This document shows positions 34,412 to 43,356 of a stretch of DNA of 64,000 bases, one piece after another; position 1 is the first letter of the stretch, and the number at the start of each line of letters is the position of its first letter. The stretch is taken from the NCBI RefSeq assembly GCF_002930615.1, contig NZ_PSNX01000008.1:1-64000 (forward strand), written 5' to 3'. The stretch is from Caldimonas caldifontis (lineage in GTDB: Bacteria; Pseudomonadota; Gammaproteobacteria; Burkholderiales; Burkholderiaceae_C). Position numbers and translations under genes: made by a program. Below the pieces are notes generated by a model. That model was not told the DNA's origin. It did not search any database and was given only the letters and a program-made list of their open reading frames with translations.

Positions 34412-34837
34412 TCATTCGATGATCCGGCGAAAACTCGCGTAATGGTCATCGGTGTAGTAACAGACTTCAGGCTTCGTGGGGGGCTGACCGCCGCAGACGA
34501 TGCGTCGCGCACCGCGGTGACGCACCCCCGGCGTCCTGACCGTGTACTCGCGATAATGCCCGCGAGGCTTGGCCGGCAACAACCGCTCGCGGTTGAAGAA
34601 CACGGTTCCGTCCTTGTCGTACGGGAAGGGGCCTCCCGCGAGGATGAGACGGTGGGTGTCCTGAGCTTGCCGGGGCAAGTCGGTCAGCGCGACGACAGCG
34701 CTGTCGGCCGGTCCGCTCGGTGCGGGCCCCTTGGCCCATGGCGCACCATGCCCCAAGGCAATCACTGCGACTGCGGCGGTAGTGACTCCTAACTTGCGGA
34801 GCGACTGCCACCGAAGTGACCATGCAGCGGTTGCCAC
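34412..34837 (-). CDS. Secreted barnase/RNase Sa-like guanyl-preferring ribonuclease
   Basis: A 141-residue small RNase. GTG 34837, with CAGGGA upstream, gives a clean signal peptide (WQSLRKLGVTTAAVAVIALG...); an upstream TTG start would spoil it. The catalytic residues of the microbial RNase family are visible in order: Glu98 (YREYTV), Arg111 or Arg112 (GARRIVCGG) and His132 (TDDHYASF). Two Cys (115 and 126) may form a disulfide. It probably cleaves RNA outside the cytosol, with the next gene encoding its barstar inhibitor. The pair is less GC-rich than the surrounding core genes. Confidence 0.87.
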   Translation of the reverse strand: MATAAWSLRWQSLRKLGVTTAAVAVIALGHGAPWAKGPAPSGPADSAVVALTDLPRQAQDTHRLILAGGPFPYDKDGTVFFNRERLLPAKPRGHYREYTVRTPGVRHRGARRIVCGGQPPTKPEVCYYTDDHYASFRRIIE

Positions 34838-34918
34838 GGGTTTTCCCTGAATCCTGAAGCTGTCATGGTACCGAAACGGCACCAAAACCACAAGGCTGTG
34901 CCTCAAATTTCAGCAGAA

Positions 34919-34933
34919 CCGAAGGGCCTTCGG
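34919..34933. repeat. Short palindrome upstream of the RNase gene
   Basis: CCGAAGG-G-CCTTCGG is a perfect 7-bp inverted repeat in the 241-base gap between the RNase start and the maeB stop. The gap also has an A/T-richer patch around 34935-34995 that is the likely RNase promoter region. Nothing else is recognisable there. Confidence 0.4.
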
Positions 34934-35078
34934 AAGCAAAAATGTGAGTGCACACTGAACAAGAAACATCGGTGAACAAATGTTCTTCTGGTGGCGTGCG
35001 GGTGCTGTCGGACACGCCAGCCTCCCCGGGGCACCGCCTGGGTGCGCCTCGGGGTGACCCAGGCTGGGGCGTACTGGG

Positions 35079-37376
35079 TCAGCGGCTGGAGTTCGCGTCG
35101 GCCACGGCCAGGGCCGTCATGTTCACGATGCGCCGCACGGTGGCCGAGGGGGTGAGGATGTGCACCGGCTGGGCCGCACCCAGCAGCACCGGCCCGATGG
35201 CGATGCCCCCGCCGGCGGCGGTCTTGAGCAGGTTGTAGCTGATGTTGGCCGCGTCGATGTTGGGCAGCACCAGCAGGTTGGCCTCGCCGCTGAGGGTGGT
35301 GTTGGGCATCAGGGCCTTGCGCGCGGCCGCATCCAGGGCGACATCGCCATGCATCTCGCCGTCGATCTCGAGCCAGGGCGCTTGGGCGCGGATCAATTCC
35401 AGGGCCTGGCGCATCTTCACGGCCGAGGGCTGGTTGCTGGAGCCGAAGTTGGAGTGCGACAGCAGCGCGGCCTTGGGCTGCAGGCCGAAGCGCAGCATCT
35501 CCTCGGCCGCCAGCACGGTGATCTCGGCCAGCTGCTCGGCACTGGGGTCGTGGTTGACGTGGGTGTCCACCAGGTAGACCTGGCGGCCGGGCAGGATGAG
35601 GCCGTTCATGCAGGCGTAGGTGTTCACACCCGCCCGCCGACCGATCACCTGGTCGATGTACTGCAGGTGCATGGCCGTGGTGCCCCAGGTGCCGCACAGC
35701 ATGCCGTCCACCTCGCCCTTGTGCAGCAGCATCGCGCCGATGAGGGTGAGCCGGCGGCGCATCTCGATCTTGGCGAGCTGCTGGGTCACCCCCTTGCGTT
35801 CGGTCATGCGGTGGTAGGTCTGCCAGTAGTCGCGGTAGCGGTGATCGAACTCGGTGTTGACCACGTCGTAGTCCCGGTCTTGCTGCAGCCTCAGGCCGAA
35901 GCGTTCGATGCGCTGCTTGATCACCTCGGGGCGGCCGATCAGCGTGGGGCGGGCCAGGTTTTCATCCACGACCACCTGCACGGCGCGCAGCACGCGCTCT
36001 TCCTCCCCTTCGCAGTACACCACGCGCTTGTTCCTGGCGCGCTTGGCCACGTTGAAGATGGGCTTCATCGTGGTGCCTGAGGCGTAGACGAAGCTTTGCA
36101 GCTTCTCGCGGTAGGCGTCGAGGTCGGCGATGGGGCGGGTGGCCACGCCCGAGTCGGCCGCGGCTTTCGCCACGGCCGGGGCGATCTTGATCATCAGCCG
36201 CGGGTCGAAGGGCTTGGGGATCAGGTACTCGGGGCCGAAGCTCAGGGTGGCGCCGGCGTAGGCGGCCGCCACCACCTCGCTCTGCTCGGCCTGGGCCAGC
36301 TCGGCGATCGCGTGCACGGCCGCCACTTCCATCTCATCGGTGATGGTGGTGGCCCCGCAGTCCAGGGCGCCGCGGAAGATGTAGGGGAAGCACAGGACGT
36401 TGTTGACCTGGTTGGGGTAGTCGGTGCGGCCGGTGGCCATGATGGCGTCGTCGCGCACGGCCTTCACGTCCTCGGGCAGGATCTCCGGGGTGGGGTTGGC
36501 CAGGGCCAGGATGAGGGGCTTGGGGGCCATCTTCGCCACCATCTCCGGCTTGAGCACGCCGCCGGCCGACAGGCCGAGGAAGATGTCGGCGCCCTCGATC
36601 ACCTCGGCCAGCGTGCGCGCCGAGGTGGCCTGGGCGAACTGGGCTTTGTCCGGGTCCATCAGCTCGGTGCGTCCCTGGTACACCACCCCCGCGATGTCGG
36701 TGACCCAGATGTTCTCGCGCGGGATGCCCAGCTTCACCAGCAGGTTCAGGCAGGCCAGCGCGGCAGCCCCGGCGCCGGAGGTGACGAGCTTGACTTTGTC
36801 CAGCGGCTTGCCCACCACCTTCAGGCCATTGATGATGGCCGACCCGACGACGATGGCCGTGCCGTGCTGGTCGTCGTGGAAGACGGGGATCTTCATGCGC
36901 TCGCGCAGCTTGCGCTCGACGTAGAAGCAGTCCGGTGCTTTGATGTCTTCGAGGTTGATGCCGCCGAAGCTGGGCTCGAGCGCGGCGATGATGTCCACCA
37001 GCTTGTCGAGGTCGTGTTTTTCGTTGATCTCGAGGTCGAAGACGTCGATGCCGGCGAACTTCTTGAACAGCACGCCCTTGCCTTCCATCACCGGCTTGGC
37101 TGCCAGCGGGCCGATGTCGCCCAGGCCCAGCACGGCGGTGCCGTTGGTGACCACGGCCACGAGGTTGCCGCGGGAGGTGTAGCGGAAGGCGTTGGCCGGA
37201 TCGGCGACGATTTCCTCGCAGGCGGCCGCCACCCCGGGGGAATAGGCGAGTGCCAGGTCGCGCTGGTTGACCAGCTGCTTGGTGGCGGCGATGGCCACTT
37301 TGCCCGGCGTGGGGAACTCGTGGTACTCGAGGGCGGCCTGGCGAAGTTCGGCGCGTTTGTCTTCGGCGGAGGGCAT
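35079..37376 (-). CDS. maeB: NADP-dependent malic enzyme with phosphotransacetylase-like domain
   Basis: A 765-residue MaeB-type protein. Residues 1-430 are the malic enzyme ([45 protein letters not shown] Rossmann loop, [14 protein letters not shown]). Residues 435-765 resemble phosphate acetyltransferase ([18 protein letters not shown] to [18 protein letters not shown]) and usually serve allosteric control by acetyl-CoA rather than catalysis. It decarboxylates malate to pyruvate with NADP. AAGGA precedes ATG 37376. It is monocistronic and divergent from the sensor-kinase gene across a structured 260-base region. Confidence 0.95.
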   Translation of the reverse strand: MPSAEDKRAELRQAALEYHEFPTPGKVAIAATKQLVNQRDLALAYSPGVAAACEEIVADPANAFRYTSRGNLVAVVTNGTAVLGLGDIGPLAAKPVMEGKGVLFKKFAGIDVFDLEINEKHDLDKLVDIIAALEPSFGGINLEDIKAPDCFYVERKLRERMKIPVFHDDQHGTAIVVGSAIINGLKVVGKPLDKVKLVTSGAGAAALACLNLLVKLGIPRENIWVTDIAGVVYQGRTELMDPDKAQFAQATSARTLAEVIEGADIFLGLSAGGVLKPEMVAKMAPKPLILALANPTPEILPEDVKAVRDDAIMATGRTDYPNQVNNVLCFPYIFRGALDCGATTITDEMEVAAVHAIAELAQAEQSEVVAAAYAGATLSFGPEYLIPKPFDPRLMIKIAPAVAKAAADSGVATRPIADLDAYREKLQSFVYASGTTMKPIFNVAKRARNKRVVYCEGEEERVLRAVQVVVDENLARPTLIGRPEVIKQRIERFGLRLQQDRDYDVVNTEFDHRYRDYWQTYHRMTERKGVTQQLAKIEMRRRLTLIGAMLLHKGEVDGMLCGTWGTTAMHLQYIDQVIGRRAGVNTYACMNGLILPGRQVYLVDTHVNHDPSAEQLAEITVLAAEEMLRFGLQPKAALLSHSNFGSSNQPSAVKMRQALELIRAQAPWLEIDGEMHGDVALDAAARKALMPNTTLSGEANLLVLPNIDAANISYNLLKTAAGGGIAIGPVLLGAAQPVHILTPSATVRRIVNMTALAVADANSSR

Positions 37377-37447
37377 CGTGATCCTTCGTGAGCTCGGGCG
37401 AATGGTGCGCTGCGGACCGCAGGCGGTGGGCAAGGATTGTAGGAGCG

Positions 37448-37525
37448 GGGCATCGGCCCGGCGTGCGCTTCGCGCATGGCCCGATGCCCTTTGCACATGG
37501 GCTGCCAGTGTGGCAAAGGGCAGCC
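37448..37525. other. Structured region between maeB and the sensor kinase
   Basis: In the 260-base gap 37377-37636, GGGCATCGG (37448-37456) pairs with CCGATGCCC (37481-37489), and TGCGC/GCGCA form an inner stem. Immediately after, CTTTGC (37489-37494) can pair with GCAAAG (37513-37518), while GGCTGCC (37500-37506) can pair with GGCAGCC (37519-37525). That is an H-type pseudoknot topology, or two competing stems. It may be a leader element of either divergent gene or an unannotated small RNA; no family is recognised. Confidence 0.35.
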
Positions 37526-37636
37526 GGTGGCGTGATTCGCAAAAGTGCGTAGGCCCGCGGCCCGCCGCGCGGTGGATAGTGCAGGAGCCGGTGCCACCCG
37601 CCGCGCGCCGCCGGGCGCCGCACAGGTCACAATCCC

Positions 37637-39709
37637 ATGATGTCCACCGAGCTGCCTTCGCCCCTGCGGCCGCGCCCCCGGCGCCGGCTGATGCTCTGGG
37701 GCGCCCTGGTGGGCCTGCTGGTGGTGGCGCAGACGGCGCTGGTCAAACTGACGGTGGAGTACGAGACGGCCCGTGCCCAGGACCGGGTCGAGCGGGCCGC
37801 GGCCGAGGCCGGGGGCGAGATCCGCCAGAGCCTGTCACGCGACCTGCAGAGCCTGCAGGCCCTGCTCTGGAACGAGCCGTCCTTGCCGCAGTGGCGCGCG
37901 GATGCTGCCGATCTGCTGCGCTCGCGCCGCGAGCTGGTGCGCATCGAGCGTCGCGCGTTGGACTTCAGCCTCCTGATGGGTGTGGACAGTCCGTACCGCA
38001 ACCCTCTGTTCACGGTGATCCCGCGCGACGAATTGCGCGTCGATGCCGAGGTGGCCTGCGCCAACGCGCGCCGCCTGGCCGGACCGGCGTACTCGCGCAG
38101 CTATTTCGTCCCCTTGCCCGGCGGCCTCGGGCTGGAGGTCATGGATGTGTGCGTGCCGGTGACCGAGCGGGCGCAGCCCACCGGCTTCATGGTCGCCACC
38201 TATGCGCTGCACAGCCTCCTCGTGGAGGCTGTGGCCGCCGAGACCGCCAAGGGGCATGAGCTGGCCTTCGTGGAGGGCGACGGCACGCGGCTGGCGCGTG
38301 CGGGTTCGGTGCCGCGAGGCCAGGGGGTCTTCGTGGCCCAGCGCCTCATCGACCTGCCTGGCGCCACCTTGCAGCTGCGCCTGGACAGCGGCGCCGGCCA
38401 GCCGGCGCTGATCCCCAACCTCGCCGTGGCCCTGGTGCTGGGCCTGTCGCTGGCCCTGGCGGCGGTGGTGGCCCTGCTGGCGCGCGACGTGCGCCGCCGT
38501 GCGCAGGCTGAGCAGGACCTGGCCGAGGCCCTGGCATTTCGCAAGGCGATGGAGGATTCACTGGTCACCGGCTTGCGCGCGCGCGACCTGGAGGGGCGCA
38601 TCACCTATGTGAACCCGGCCTTCTGCGCCATGGTGGGTTTCGAGCCGCATGAGCTGATCGGCAAGACGATCGGCCCGCACTCCCCACCCTACTGGCCGCC
38701 GGAGATGGTGCAGGAGTACACGCAGCGCCAGCAGGTGCGCCTGTCCGGCACGCTGCCGCCGCGCGAGGGCTTCGAGACCACCTTCATGCGTCGCAACGGG
38801 GAGCGCTTTCCGGTGATGATCTACGAGGCGCCGCTCGTGGATCGTGAGGGCCACCAGGCCGGCTGGATGGGCGCCGTGCTCGACCTGAGCGACCAGAAAC
38901 GCGTGGAAGAGGTGTCGCGCCAGCAGCACGAGAAGCTGCAGGCCACGGCCCGGCTGGCCACGGTGGGCGAGATGGCATCGCTGCTGAGTCACGAGCTCAA
39001 CCAGCCGCTGGCCGCCATCTCCAGCTACGCCACGGGGTCGGTCAACCTGATGCGAGACGGCCAGGTCGATGCCGGCACGCAGGCCATGATTCTCCAGGCC
39101 TTGCAGCGCATCGCCGAGCAGGCCGAACGTGCCGGTCGTGTGATCAAGAGCGTGCACGACTTCGTTCGCCGGCGCGAACACATCCGTGAAGCCATCCGCG
39201 CCGACCAGATCATCGACGCGGTGATGCCGCTGGTGCGGCTGCAGGCACGCAAGAGTGCCACGCGCATCGAACTTGACTGGCCCCAGCCGGTGCCGCGTGT
39301 GGTGTGTGATCGCACCATGGTCGAGCAGGTGCTGCTCAATCTCACGCGCAACGCCATCCAGGCGATGGAAGACCAGCCACTCGAGCGCCGTGTGCTGCTC
39401 ATCCGCGTGCGTCAGCTCGATGCGCGCTGGGTGGCGTTTTCCGTGATCGACCGGGGCCCGGGCATCGCCCCCGAGGTGGCGGCCCGGTTGTTCACACCCT
39501 TCTTCACCACGCGCCGCGAAGGCATGGGCCTGGGCCTGAGCCTGTGCCGCACCGTGATCGAGCAGCACGGGGGGGCGCTGGTGTTCGACAATGGCGCCGA
39601 CGGCGTGGGGACCGAATTCCGCTTCACCCTGCCAGCCGAAGGACCGGGCGCGCGCCGGCCCCAGGCGGCCACCCCGGCGCCGAGTGCAACCGAGGAAAGC
39701 TCACCATGA
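37637..39709 (+). CDS. Membrane sensor histidine kinase with PAS domain
   Basis: A 690-residue kinase. TM1 is near residues 18-38 and TM2 near 258-282, enclosing a periplasmic CHASE-like region of about 215 residues. A PAS domain follows (MEDSLVTGLRARDLEGRITYVNPAFCAMVGF, about 300-420), then the HisKA motif LLSHELNQPLAAI with phospho-accepting His452. The ATPase boxes are NLTRNAIQAMED, DRGPGIA and GMGLGLSL. The kinase resembles the TtrS/DctB-like group. The response regulator gene overlaps its end by four bases. The periplasmic ligand is unknown. Confidence 0.9.
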   Translation: MMSTELPSPLRPRPRRRLMLWGALVGLLVVAQTALVKLTVEYETARAQDRVERAAAEAGGEIRQSLSRDLQSLQALLWNEPSLPQWRADAADLLRSRRELVRIERRALDFSLLMGVDSPYRNPLFTVIPRDELRVDAEVACANARRLAGPAYSRSYFVPLPGGLGLEVMDVCVPVTERAQPTGFMVATYALHSLLVEAVAAETAKGHELAFVEGDGTRLARAGSVPRGQGVFVAQRLIDLPGATLQLRLDSGAGQPALIPNLAVALVLGLSLALAAVVALLARDVRRRAQAEQDLAEALAFRKAMEDSLVTGLRARDLEGRITYVNPAFCAMVGFEPHELIGKTIGPHSPPYWPPEMVQEYTQRQQVRLSGTLPPREGFETTFMRRNGERFPVMIYEAPLVDREGHQAGWMGAVLDLSDQKRVEEVSRQQHEKLQATARLATVGEMASLLSHELNQPLAAISSYATGSVNLMRDGQVDAGTQAMILQALQRIAEQAERAGRVIKSVHDFVRRREHIREAIRADQIIDAVMPLVRLQARKSATRIELDWPQPVPRVVCDRTMVEQVLLNLTRNAIQAMEDQPLERRVLLIRVRQLDARWVAFSVIDRGPGIAPEVAARLFTPFFTTRREGMGLGLSLCRTVIEQHGGALVFDNGADGVGTEFRFTLPAEGPGARRPQAATPAPSATEESSP

Positions 39710-40371
39710 CCACCCCCGTGGCAACCGGCATTCCCACCGTCTATCTGGTGGACGACGAGGATGTGTTGCGCGATGCGCTGGCCTGGCTGCTGCGTTCGCG
39801 CCGCCTGCTCTCGGAAGGCTATGCCTCGGCTGAGGCCTTCGAGGCCTGGCTCGACCAGCGACGCATCATCGGCCCCCTGGATCTGCGCGACCCGAGCTGT
39901 CTGCTGCTGGATGTGCGCATGCCCGGCATGAGCGGACTGGCGCTGTTCGATCGGCTGATCGAGCGCGGCCTGGTCGAGGCCCTGCCGGTCATCTTCCTCA
40001 CGGGCCACGCCGACGTGCCCACGGCCGTGGCGGCGGTCAAGCGTGGCGCCTTCGATTTCGTCGAGAAGCCGTTCTCCGACAACGCCCTGGTCGATCGCGT
40101 CGAGCAGGCCCTGGCGCGCAGTGCCGAAGTGCTGGGGCGACTGCGTCATGCCCAGACCATCGAGCGTCGCCTGGCCGAGCTCACCGACCGTGAGCGCGAT
40201 GTGATGCGCCTGGTGGTGGAGGGCCGGCCCAACAAGCTCATCGCCGACGAGCTCGACATCAGCGTGCGCACGGTGGAGGTTCACCGCGCCCGGGTGTTCG
40301 AGAAGATGGACGTGAAGTCGGCGGTCGAGCTGGCCAACCTCCTGCGCGAGCTGCCCTCCTACTCTGCCTGA
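39706..40371 (+). CDS. FixJ/NarL-type response regulator
   Basis: A 221-residue two-domain regulator. The receiver domain has the acidic VDDED pocket, Asp69 in LLLDVRMPGMSG, Thr in FLTGHAD and Lys in FVEKPF. The C-terminal LuxR-type HTH has LTDRERDVMRLVVEGRPNKLIADELDISVRTVEVHRARVFEKM. The ATG at 39706 overlaps the kinase stop, so the two form a cognate pair. Its targets are unknown; it runs into thiL three bases after its stop. Confidence 0.93.
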   Translation: MTTPVATGIPTVYLVDDEDVLRDALAWLLRSRRLLSEGYASAEAFEAWLDQRRIIGPLDLRDPSCLLLDVRMPGMSGLALFDRLIERGLVEALPVIFLTGHADVPTAVAAVKRGAFDFVEKPFSDNALVDRVEQALARSAEVLGRLRHAQTIERRLAELTDRERDVMRLVVEGRPNKLIADELDISVRTVEVHRARVFEKMDVKSAVELANLLRELPSYSA

Positions 40372-40373
40372 CC

Positions 40374-41345
40374 ATGTCCCTGGGCGAATTCGACCTGATT
40401 GCGCGCTACTTCACGCGCCCCGTGCAGCGTGCCGCGCTGGGCGTGGGCGATGACTGCGCCTTGCTGCGCATCGAGCCGGGCATGCAGCTGGCGACCTCGG
40501 CCGACCTGCTGATCGAGGGCCGGCATTTCCTGTCCACCGTGGCGCCCGACCGGCTGGGCCACAAGGCCCTGGCGGTCAACCTGTCCGACCTGGCCGCCTG
40601 CGGGGCCCGGCCCCTGGCCTTCACGCTCAGCCTGGCCCTGCCCCAGGCCGAGGCCGCGTGGCTGGAAGGCTTCTCGCGCGGCTTGTTCACCCTGGCCGAT
40701 GCGCACGGCTGCGAGCTGGTGGGCGGCGACACCACGCGTGGACCGCTGGCGATCAACGTGAGCATCTTCGGCGAGGTGCCCGCCGGGCAGGCCCTGCTGC
40801 GCAACGGCGCCCGGCCGGGTGACGACGTCTACGTGAGCGGTCGCCTGGGCGATGCCCGGCTGGCGCTGGAGGTGTTTCGGGGCATGGTGAGCCTGCCTGG
40901 CGAAGACTTCGACCGGGTGCGCCTCGCGATGGAATGCCCGCAGCCGCGCGTGGCCCTGGGCCTGGCCCTGCGCGGGGTGGCCCATGCCGCGATCGACCTG
41001 TCCGACGGCCTGCTGGGCGACCTGGGCCACGTGCTGCAGCGCTCCGGTTGTGGCGCACGCCTGGACGTGGACGCCGTGCCGCGCAGCGACGATCTGGCCG
41101 CCCAGCCGCTGGCCCTGCAGCGCCTGTGCACCCTGGCCGGTGGCGACGATTACGAGTTGCTGTTCACTGCCCCGGCCGCCAAGCGCGAGGCCGTTGCCCG
41201 AGCCGCCAGGGCGGCTGGTGTGCCGGTGACCCGCATCGGCCAGGTGGAGCCGGAGCCCGGCCTGCGCCTGGTGGATGCTTCGGGGCAGGCCCTGCCCAAC
41301 ACCTGGTCCTCCTTCGACCATTTCCTGGATCCATCCCGATCGTGA
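40374..41345 (+). CDS. thiL: Thiamine-monophosphate kinase
   Basis: A 323-residue ThiL with FDLIARYF, the ATP/metal-binding GVGDDCALL, TSADLLIEGRHF, GHKALAVNLSDLAACGARP, the VGGDTTRGP strand and DLSDGLLGDLGHVL. It phosphorylates thiamine monophosphate to the cofactor thiamine diphosphate. It starts two bases after the response regulator stop and overlaps pgpA by four bases, the widely conserved thiL-pgpA pair. Confidence 0.95.
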   Translation: MSLGEFDLIARYFTRPVQRAALGVGDDCALLRIEPGMQLATSADLLIEGRHFLSTVAPDRLGHKALAVNLSDLAACGARPLAFTLSLALPQAEAAWLEGFSRGLFTLADAHGCELVGGDTTRGPLAINVSIFGEVPAGQALLRNGARPGDDVYVSGRLGDARLALEVFRGMVSLPGEDFDRVRLAMECPQPRVALGLALRGVAHAAIDLSDGLLGDLGHVLQRSGCGARLDVDAVPRSDDLAAQPLALQRLCTLAGGDDYELLFTAPAAKREAVARAARAAGVPVTRIGQVEPEPGLRLVDASGQALPNTWSSFDHFLDPSRS

Positions 41346-41902
41346 ACGCTGCCGTCCCCGACATGAGCCTGGCCTCGCCGCCCCCCGAGGGCCCCGTGCG
41401 TCCCACGGGGCGCTTCCTCTGGTCGCATCCGGCGCATGCGATCGCGCTGGGTTTCGGCAGCGGCTTGAGCCCCTGGGCGCCCGGCACCGTGGGCACCCTG
41501 TGGGCCTGGCTGAGCTTCCTGGTGCTCGATCGGTGGCTGGACGATCGCCAGTGGGCACTGCTGCTGGGCGCCGGCCTGCTCGTCGGCTGGTGGGCCTGCA
41601 CGCTCACGGCCCGTCACCTGCACACCAAGGACCCCGGCTGCATCGTGTGGGACGAGATCCTCGCCTTCTGGGCGGTGCTGTGGCTGGTGACGCCCACGAC
41701 CGGCGAGGCGCTGTGGTCGCGGCATCTGGCGGCCTTCATCCTCTTCCGCGCCTTCGACTCCATCAAGGCCGGCCCGGTGGGCTGGGCCGACCGCGTGTTC
41801 CGGGGAGGCGGCTGGCGCGGCGGATTCGGTATCCTCTTTGACGATCTGGTGGCGGCCCTGTGCACCCTGCTGGTGGTCGCGCTGTGGGTGTTCTTCAATT
41901 GA
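41342..41902 (+). CDS. pgpA: Phosphatidylglycerophosphatase A
   Basis: A 186-residue membrane protein read from GTG 41342, overlapping the thiL stop; ATG 41363 is a shorter alternative. It has the PgpA signature: FGSGLSPWAPGTVGTLWAWL, KDPGCIVWDEILAFWAVLWL and FRAFDSIKAGPVGWADR... GGFGILFDDLVA. It dephosphorylates phosphatidylglycerophosphate to phosphatidylglycerol in the inner membrane. pncC follows after three bases. Confidence 0.94.
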   Translation: MNAAVPDMSLASPPPEGPVRPTGRFLWSHPAHAIALGFGSGLSPWAPGTVGTLWAWLSFLVLDRWLDDRQWALLLGAGLLVGWWACTLTARHLHTKDPGCIVWDEILAFWAVLWLVTPTTGEALWSRHLAAFILFRAFDSIKAGPVGWADRVFRGGGWRGGFGILFDDLVAALCTLLVVALWVFFN

Positions 41903-41905
41903 TTC

Positions 41906-42430
41906 ATGGACAGTCTCGGACTCGACCGCCTCGTGGAAGTGCAGGCCCTTGAAGGCCTGCTCACGGCGCTCGCCCAGGGCTTGAGGTCACAGCGCTGGCG
42001 GCTCGTCACGGCCGAGTCCTGCACCGGGGGGCTCGTGGCCGCCGCCTGCACCTCCATCGCCGGCTCCAGCGACTGGTTCGAGCGGGGCTATGTCACCTAT
42101 TCCAACGAGGCCAAGACCGAGTCGCTGGGCGTGCCGGCCGAACTGATCGAGCGCCACGGCGCCGTCAGCCGCGAGGTGGCCATGGCCATGGTGATGGGGG
42201 CGCTACAACGCTCGGGGGCCCAGGTGGGCGTGGCCACCACCGGGATCGCCGGTCCCGGCGGCGGCAGCCCGCGCAAGCCGGTGGGCACGGTGTGGTTCGC
42301 CTGGGCGCGTGCCCAGGACTTCGTCGAGGCCGAGTGCCGGCATTTTCCCGGCGACCGCACCCGGGTGCGTGCTGCGGCCACCCGCCATGCCCTGCAGCGG
42401 GTGCGTTCCTTGCTGGAAGCCACTGCATGA
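41906..42430 (+). CDS. pncC: Nicotinamide-nucleotide amidohydrolase (CinA C-terminal domain)
   Basis: A 174-residue stand-alone CinA C-terminal domain. It has LVTAESCTGGLVAAACTSIAGSSDWFERGYVTYSNEAKTE with the nucleophilic Ser of AESCTGG, then SREVAMAMV and TTGIAGPGGGSPRKPVGTVW. It deamidates NMN to nicotinate mononucleotide in the pyridine-nucleotide cycle. It overlaps the next gene by four bases. Confidence 0.94.
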   Translation: MDSLGLDRLVEVQALEGLLTALAQGLRSQRWRLVTAESCTGGLVAAACTSIAGSSDWFERGYVTYSNEAKTESLGVPAELIERHGAVSREVAMAMVMGALQRSGAQVGVATTGIAGPGGGSPRKPVGTVWFAWARAQDFVEAECRHFPGDRTRVRAAATRHALQRVRSLLEATA

Positions 42431-43356
42431 CGATCCTGCTGGCGGCGGCCTTCGATGCCGAGGAGGCGGCGCAATGGCAGGCCTGCCTCGAGGCCGCCCT
42501 GCCCGGCGAGCGCTGGGTGCGCCACCGTGAGGGGGCCGATGACATCGACATCGCCGTGGTGGCCAACCCGCCGCCGGGCAGCCTGGACGGCCTGTCCGGC
42601 CTGCGGCTGATCCAGTCGCTGTGGGCCGGGGTGGACAAGCTGCTGCGCGACCCGACGGTGCCGGCCGGCGTGCCGCTGGCGCGCATGGTCGATCCGGCGA
42701 TGAACACGGCGATGGCCGAAACGGCGCTCTGGGCCGTGCTGCACCTGCACCGCGACCACGACCTCTACACCGTCCAGCAGCGCGAGAGATCCTGGCGGCA
42801 GCACCCGCAGCGCCGTGCTGACGAGGTCCACGTGGCGGTGCTCGGCCTGGGCGAGATGGGCCGCACCACGGCGCTGCGCCTGGTGGGCAACGGCTATCGC
42901 GTGAGCGGCTGGAGCCGACGCGGCGCCGAGGTGCCGGGCGTGATGGTGGCGCAGGGCCCGGAGGGCCTGCGTCGTGTGCTGGGCGAGGCCGACATCGTCA
43001 TCAACCTGCTGCCGCTCACGCCCGACACGCAGGGCCTCTTCAACGCCACCATGCTGGCCGCGATGCGGCCGGGCGCTTCGCTCGTGAACCTGGCGCGGGG
43101 CGGGCATGTGGTGGAGGCCGACCTGCTGGCCGCGCTGGATGCCGGCCACCTGCGCCATGCGGTGCTCGACGTCTTCCGAGAGGAACCTCTGGCGCCGGAT
43201 CACCCCTTCTGGGCCCACCCGCGTGTGACCGTGCGCCCCCATGTGGCGGCCGCGACCGATCCGCGCTCGGCGGCGCAGGTGGTGGCGCGCAACATCCTCG
43301 CGCTGCGCGAGGGCCGCCCCCTGGCCCACCTGGTGGACCGGTCCGCCGGTTACTGA
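42427..43356 (+). CDS. ghrA: Glyoxylate/hydroxypyruvate reductase A-type 2-hydroxyacid dehydrogenase
   Basis: A 309-residue NAD(P)-dependent D-2-hydroxyacid dehydrogenase. It shows IQSLWAGVDKLL, the Rossmann loop VAVLGLGEMGRTTALRL, LLPLTPDTQGLFN, NLARGGHVVEADLL (Arg of the active site), DVFREEPLAPDHPFW (Glu) and the HVAAATDPRS region with the catalytic His. It reduces glyoxylate or hydroxypyruvate. The ATG overlaps the pncC stop. Its end overlaps the end of holA by seven bases, tail to tail. Confidence 0.9.
   Translation: MTILLAAAFDAEEAAQWQACLEAALPGERWVRHREGADDIDIAVVANPPPGSLDGLSGLRLIQSLWAGVDKLLRDPTVPAGVPLARMVDPAMNTAMAETALWAVLHLHRDHDLYTVQQRERSWRQHPQRRADEVHVAVLGLGEMGRTTALRLVGNGYRVSGWSRRGAEVPGVMVAQGPEGLRRVLGEADIVINLLPLTPDTQGLFNATMLAAMRPGASLVNLARGGHVVEADLLAALDAGHLRHAVLDVFREEPLAPDHPFWAHPRVTVRPHVAAATDPRSAAQVVARNILALREGRPLAHLVDRSAGY

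Noticed and set aside
35005-35078. A terminator for maeB formed by CCTGGGT and ACCCAGG
   Set aside because: The stem is plausible but the loop is long and no T run follows on the minus strand.
34903-35697. Open frames in the 3' part of maeB and the maeB-RNase gap
   Set aside because: They are out-of-frame readings of the malic enzyme's phosphotransacetylase domain; the maeB frame itself is unbroken.
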